This document shows, piece by piece, positions 60,825-64,000 of a DNA stretch of 64,000 nt. The stretch's first letter is position 1, and each line of letters starts with the position of its first letter. A program made the translations under genes and the position numbers. This DNA is from an uncultured Pelagimonas sp. Its GTDB lineage: Bacteria > Pseudomonadota > Alphaproteobacteria > Rhodobacterales > Rhodobacteraceae. The stretch spans positions 186,001 to 250,000 of the forward strand of contig NZ_CANMKO010000003.1 of NCBI RefSeq assembly GCF_947498515.1, given 5' to 3'. Under the pieces are notes generated by a model. That model was not told the origin of the DNA, ran no database searches, and worked only from the letters and a program-made list of their open reading frames with translations.

Positions 60825-61442
60825 TCAACCCATTGCGGCAACAAACGAATTCAAGGTTGCCAATGGGTCGTTCGTCGACCAGATTTCTTCGCCAATCGCA
60901 AAGAAATCGGTGACGGAGCTTAGGGTTTTAACCTGATCCAAAGTTACGCCACCTTCGGCGACGACAGGCACCTCAATCATCTGCGACCACCAATAGAACA
61001 GCTCGTGATCGGCCAACTCCCCATCGCCCAGCGAACCGGACACCGGCCCAAAGGACACGTAGTCGGCCCCGGCTTCACCAGCGGACATCCCGTCGTGGTT
61101 GGACTGCGAACAATAGGCCCCAACAATCGCATCCGGTCCAAGCTCTTTGCGGGCATGGCGGACGGTGCGTGAGCCATCAAGAAGATGCACCCCGTCAAGC
61201 CCCAAACGTTTGGCCAAAACCACATGGGTATCGATCACCAAGGCGACATCAGCGCGATGCGCCACCTCGCGGATGGCATCGGCGGCACGGGTAAGTCGGT
61301 CTTCGTCATGCGTGGCCAAAGACAGGCGCAGACACGCGATGTCAGCCCCTTGCAACACTTTCTCCAACCGAGCAGGGAAACTGCTCAGGTCAAATTCCGG
61401 AGGGGTCACAAGATAAATCTGGGGGCGGTCCTGATCAGACAT
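60825..61442 (-). CDS. thiE: Thiamine phosphate synthase-like protein
   Basis: 205 residues of a TIM barrel of ThiE/TenI type: 'IYLVTPPEFDLSSFPARLEK', 'VALVIDTHVVLAKRLGLDGV', 'GAYCSQSNHDGMSAGEAGAD', 'VSFGPVSG' and 'VVAEGGVTLDQV'. ThiE couples the pyrimidine and thiazole halves of thiamine. The usual CT/TxTK-type phosphate motifs are altered, so this may be a divergent or specialised member; the enzyme name should be read with caution. Convergent with olsA. Confidence 0.7.
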   Translation of the reverse strand: MSDQDRPQIYLVTPPEFDLSSFPARLEKVLQGADIACLRLSLATHDEDRLTRAADAIREVAHRADVALVIDTHVVLAKRLGLDGVHLLDGSRTVRHARKELGPDAIVGAYCSQSNHDGMSAGEAGADYVSFGPVSGSLGDGELADHELFYWWSQMIEVPVVAEGGVTLDQVKTLSSVTDFFAIGEEIWSTNDPLATLNSFVAAMG

Positions 61443-61499
61443 GAGATGCTCTTTTGCCTTTGCTTTGGCGGGTGTCTTAGCGCGTTGATGCGGTTTTGG

Positions 61500-61886
61500 C
61501 TATCGTGTTTTCGCCGGTTTCGCTTTGGCGGCTTTCGGTTTTTTGGGCGGTTTCGGGGGAAGGGAGGCCGCAAACGCCATGGCAAGTTCGGTCAGCTTTT
61601 CGCGCGTCTCATCATCCGCCAAAACATCGTCGTCCACTTCGACCATGCCTTTCATCGGGCGCCCGGTAAAGCTCAGTTCCTGAACTCCGGGTAGGGCAAG
61701 CGCGGTTTCATAGCGATCCGGACCCACCCGATACATGCCGCCGCCCTTGTGAACGCCGCAAACCATATTGCCAAAGCTCAAAAAACAAAGCCCGCCAAAC
61801 ATGCGCTTTTCTTCACCTCCGGGTAAATCACCGGCACTCATCAAGTCATCGCGCATAAGCGTTGCGTGGCCTTCGTCATAGGGCAT
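61500..61886 (-). CDS. TfoX N-terminal domain protein
   Basis: 128 residues from the ATG at 61886, with a strong AAGGAGGTG upstream. TfoX-N pattern: 'RMFGGLCFLSFGNMVCGVHK', 'YRVGPDRYETALALPGVQEL', 'TGRPMKGMVEVD'. The C-terminus is a Pro/Lys/Ala-rich, strongly basic tail (about 20 residues), suggesting nucleic-acid or membrane contact. TfoX proteins regulate competence in gammaproteobacteria, but this short, single-domain form is widespread in alphaproteobacteria and its role is unknown. Confidence 0.8.
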   Translation of the reverse strand: MPYDEGHATLMRDDLMSAGDLPGGEEKRMFGGLCFLSFGNMVCGVHKGGGMYRVGPDRYETALALPGVQELSFTGRPMKGMVEVDDDVLADDETREKLTELAMAFAASLPPKPPKKPKAAKAKPAKTR

Positions 61887-62015
61887 GAAACACCTCCTTG
61901 TTTGCGGCAAGCATAGAGGATTGGAGTCCCCGGTGGGAGTTTGTTTGACGAGATGAAGGAGGGGGCTTGCGCATTTATCACCCGCATCCTAGGCCAAGGG
62001 CGCAGTCAGGAGAGT

Positions 62016-62762
62016 ATGATGGGATCGGGAAAACTTCAGCCAACCTTTGTTTTGGTGCGTCCGCAAATGGGCGAAAACATTGGTGCGGCGGCGCGGGCGA
62101 TGTTGAATTTTGGCTTGGATAACATGCGGGTTGTTGCGCCGCGTGATGGCTGGCCGAGCGAATCTGCGGTGGCAATGGCGTCTGGGGCCGGACGGGTCTT
62201 GGACGATGCCCAACTATGTGACGATCTTGCCGGGGCGCTTGAGGACCGGACATTTACTTTTGCGACAACGGCGCGGCCGCGGGATTTGACCAAGACGGTT
62301 TTTACCCCGGAACAAGCAATGAAAGAGGCGCGGGACCGGATCGCCAAGGGCCAAAAAGTGGCGGTGATGTTTGGACCAGAACGCGCCGGGCTTGAGAATA
62401 ACGATATTGCGCAGGCAAATGCGATCATTTCAGTGCCCGTGAACCCCGAATACGCCAGTCTGAACCTCGCGCAATGTGTCTTGCTTTGCGGCTATGAATG
62501 GATGCGGGCGACAGCCGAGGCAGAGCCGATTGTTGATGTCCTTGCTGGAACCGAGATGGCCAATGGCCAAGAGATTGAGCACTTGGCCCTGCATTATCAG
62601 GACCGAATGCAAGAGGCCGGGTTCTTTTACCCAGAACACAAAGCCGAAAGCATGAAGGTCAATCTTCGCAACATGTGGAGCCGGATGCCATTAACGCGGG
62701 CTGATGTGCAAATGTTGCACGGGATGATGCGACAGGTGGTGCGCTGGAAGGATAAGGACTAG
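62016..62762 (+). CDS. trmJ: tRNA/rRNA 2'-O-methyltransferase of the TrmJ/SpoU (SPOUT) family
   Basis: 248 residues from the ATG at 62016 (AGGAGAGT upstream; the frame is open to 61941). SPOUT knot motifs: 'LVRPQMGENIGAAARAMLNF', 'GPERAGLENNDIAQANAIIS' and 'YASLNLAQCVLLCGYEW'. TrmJ methylates the 2'-O of nucleotide 32 in tRNAs. The C-terminal ~60 residues ('LRNMWSRMPLTRADVQMLHG') form the helical extension typical of TrmJ. Single gene; the sequence immediately after it holds the terminator of the facing gene. Confidence 0.9.
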   Translation: MMGSGKLQPTFVLVRPQMGENIGAAARAMLNFGLDNMRVVAPRDGWPSESAVAMASGAGRVLDDAQLCDDLAGALEDRTFTFATTARPRDLTKTVFTPEQAMKEARDRIAKGQKVAVMFGPERAGLENNDIAQANAIISVPVNPEYASLNLAQCVLLCGYEWMRATAEAEPIVDVLAGTEMANGQEIEHLALHYQDRMQEAGFFYPEHKAESMKVNLRNMWSRMPLTRADVQMLHGMMRQVVRWKDKD

Positions 62763-62765
62763 CGC

Positions 62766-62796
62766 AAAAAAAAACGGACCGGGTGTGCCGGTCCGT
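62766..62796 (-). terminator. Rho-independent terminator of the SH3-domain gene
   Basis: On the minus strand ACGGACCGG-CACAC-CCGGTCCGT forms a perfect 9-bp stem followed by at least eight T, about 50 bases after the stop of the small secreted protein gene. In the plus direction no T run follows, so it acts for the leftward gene. Confidence 0.85.
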
Positions 62797-62847
62797 TAGT
62801 CATTGCCGGATCAGGGAGGGGAGATTCCGGCGATGGTGTCAGTGTGA

Positions 62848-63159
62848 TCAATAGTTGTTGCCGTAGTTGTTGTGCTTGGGCTTTGGCTTGTAGTGGTTGG
62901 TGCAGGCATGATTTTGAAGGTACTTGCCAGCCACCCAGTAATGGTTGTGATTGTAAGAAACCTTGGCCCACCCGTGTTGCCAGCCGACCACATGGATTTG
63001 GGTGCAAGCATGGAAGGTACCAATCACGTTGTAATGTGTGCCGGGACCGGAACGGGCATTCAGCTTTACCCCGTGTTCAATCCAAGCCGAGCTGGCTGAG
63101 GCGGTGGTGGCACCGATGGATGCGGCGGCGATGATGGCGGAAATCAGAAGCTTTTTCAT
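62848..63159 (-). CDS. Small secreted SH3b-domain protein
   Basis: 103 residues. A signal peptide (MKKLLISAIIAAASIGATTASA) precedes one bacterial SH3 domain (~25-80): 'GVKLNARSGPGTHYNVIGTF', 'VVGWQHGWAKVSYNHNHYWV'. The C-terminus is His/Lys/Asn/Pro-rich (KPKPKHNNYGNNY). Such proteins bind peptidoglycan or peptides in the envelope. Single gene with its own terminator; no catalytic domain. Confidence 0.85.
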   Translation of the reverse strand: MKKLLISAIIAAASIGATTASASSAWIEHGVKLNARSGPGTHYNVIGTFHACTQIHVVGWQHGWAKVSYNHNHYWVAGKYLQNHACTNHYKPKPKHNNYGNNY

Positions 63160-63348
63160 TGTTACGGTCCTTTGTGTGAATGTCTGTTGGCAGTGTCATA
63201 AATTCTGCATTCACCCTACATCATTGGACCCGCCGCCCTAAGTCTGGAAAGTCTGACCAAGGTATTCCTTACCCTGTGACACCTTGTTCAGGGGTGGTTG
63301 AAGCCTGTGCGCAGCGGCCTTAGTGTCACGCGCAAATGGAGATGTGAT

Positions 63349-64000
63349 ATGGCTGAAAAGCGCAAGCTGTTCGAAGATGTGAGCGAAGCTCAGGCCAAAC
63401 CGGCGGAACCGTCGGGCGGGATGATTGACGCGGGAAAACGTGGGGCGCGCCGGGCCATTCGTGGCTGGTTGATGCTGCTGTTTGCTTTGGTCGTGGTGAT
63501 GATCGCCGTTGGTGGTCTAACCCGGTTGACTGATAGTGGATTGTCGATCACCGAATGGCGTCCCGTCACCGGGGCCATGCCGCCGATGAGTGCCGAGGCC
63601 TGGGACGCTGAGTTTGCCAAGTATCAGCAAATCCCTGAGTATCAGCTGGAAAACAAAGGCATGAGCCTTGCTGAGTTTCAGTTCATCTATTGGTGGGAAT
63701 GGGGCCATCGCCAATTGGGCCGGGTCATCGGCCTTGTTTGGGCGATCGGGTTCTTTGGGTTTTTGGCGGCCAAGCGTATTCCGACAGGTTGGACCGGTCG
63801 CTTGTTTGGACTGGGCGTTTTGGGCGGATTGCAGGGGGCCGTGGGTTGGTGGATGGTCTCGTCTGGCTTGACCGGACAAATGACCGATGTGGCATCGTAT
63901 CGGTTGGCAACCCATCTTGGTCTTGCTTTCGTGATCCTTGGGTTCATCGCGTGGTACATCTATGGATTGGGCCGGGAAGAGCGTGATTTGATGCAGGCGC
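63349..64000 (+). CDS. ctaA: Heme A synthase (CtaA/COX15), N-terminal part
   Basis: The gene starts at ATG 63349 and runs past the window end; 217 residues are visible. After a 38-residue cytoplasmic lead comes a membrane helix (GWLMLLFALVVVMIAVGGLT) followed by 'RLTDSGLSITEWRPVTGAMP' and 'IYWWEWGHRQLGRVIGLVWA', the Glu/His-containing loop and haem-ligand His of CtaA type 2, then helices 3 and 4 and 'TDVASYRLATHLGLAFVILG' with the next conserved His. It oxidises haem O to haem A for cytochrome oxidase. Typical in marine Rhodobacterales. Confidence 0.95.
   Translation, partial: MAEKRKLFEDVSEAQAKPAEPSGGMIDAGKRGARRAIRGWLMLLFALVVVMIAVGGLTRLTDSGLSITEWRPVTGAMPPMSAEAWDAEFAKYQQIPEYQLENKGMSLAEFQFIYWWEWGHRQLGRVIGLVWAIGFFGFLAAKRIPTGWTGRLFGLGVLGGLQGAVGWWMVSSGLTGQMTDVASYRLATHLGLAFVILGFIAWYIYGLGREERDLMQA

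Noticed and set aside
1-64000. CRISPR arrays, rRNA operons, insertion sequences
   Set aside because: No regularly spaced direct repeats, rRNA segments, transposase motifs or terminal repeats were found on reading through the window.

Overview
The window looks like a chromosomal segment of a marine alphaproteobacterium of the Rhodobacterales (Roseobacter-type). The right end carries a conserved run: rplU-rpmA with a helix-hairpin-helix extension on bL21, two GNAT genes, obgE-proB-proA, a chpT-like histidine phosphotransferase, a DUF3553 gene, olsB-olsA for ornithine lipids, a thiE-like gene, a trmJ-like methyltransferase and the start of ctaA. The left 50 kb is accessory, mostly catabolic and regulatory, and several transporters and enzymes are of types common in this group. 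Taxonomy and most functions are inferred from remembered family features, not from a database search.

Layout. 1-1.7 kb: end of an exo/endonuclease-phosphatase gene, then a small secreted protein and a DUF2092-like periplasmic protein. 2.2-9.3 kb: an aromatic-acid-type catabolic unit (FAH-family enzyme, RutE-like nitroreductase, OsmC-like protein, TRAP transporter DctPQM, hydroxyquinol-type intradiol dioxygenase), divergent from a YciI-like gene and a GntR/FCD regulator. 9.6-13.2 kb: malonate module matA-matB with divergent matR and a palindromic operator. 13.2-19.4 kb: odd genes, namely a TTG-started protein with toxin-like features, an in-frame FkbM methyltransferase-DUF1800 chimera, and a DUF1501 gene without its usual Tat signal. 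19.9-23.6 kb: ectoine-degradation-like operon (DoeD-like aminotransferase, DoeA ectoine hydrolase, ArgE-family deacetylase).

23.8-36.5 kb holds the most interesting block: a five-gene leftward operon of unrecognised proteins (three sharing one architecture, two sharing another domain), divergent from a DUF1842-like gene, another unknown gene, a large cytoplasmic regulator (winged helix, cyclase-like, TolB-like and TPR regions), a PAP2/haloperoxidase-fold protein with N-terminal AAF repeats, and a subtilisin-like protease. No function is assigned; it reads as one regulated, uncharacterised system.

36.8-38.1 kb: fatty-acid desaturase and ArsR regulator, followed by about 1 kb with no convincing gene. 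39.1-48.1 kb: a second catabolic locus (MBL hydrolase, omega-aminotransferase and IclR regulator, divergent from TctCBA, aldehyde dehydrogenase and a Tm-1-like protein) with a clear palindrome between the two arms. 48.4-50.6 kb: divergent MFS exporter and GlxA-type regulator. A tRNA-Ser(CGA) at 51.3 kb marks the change from accessory to conserved gene content and is a plausible integration site. No rRNA, CRISPR array or intact insertion sequence was seen.
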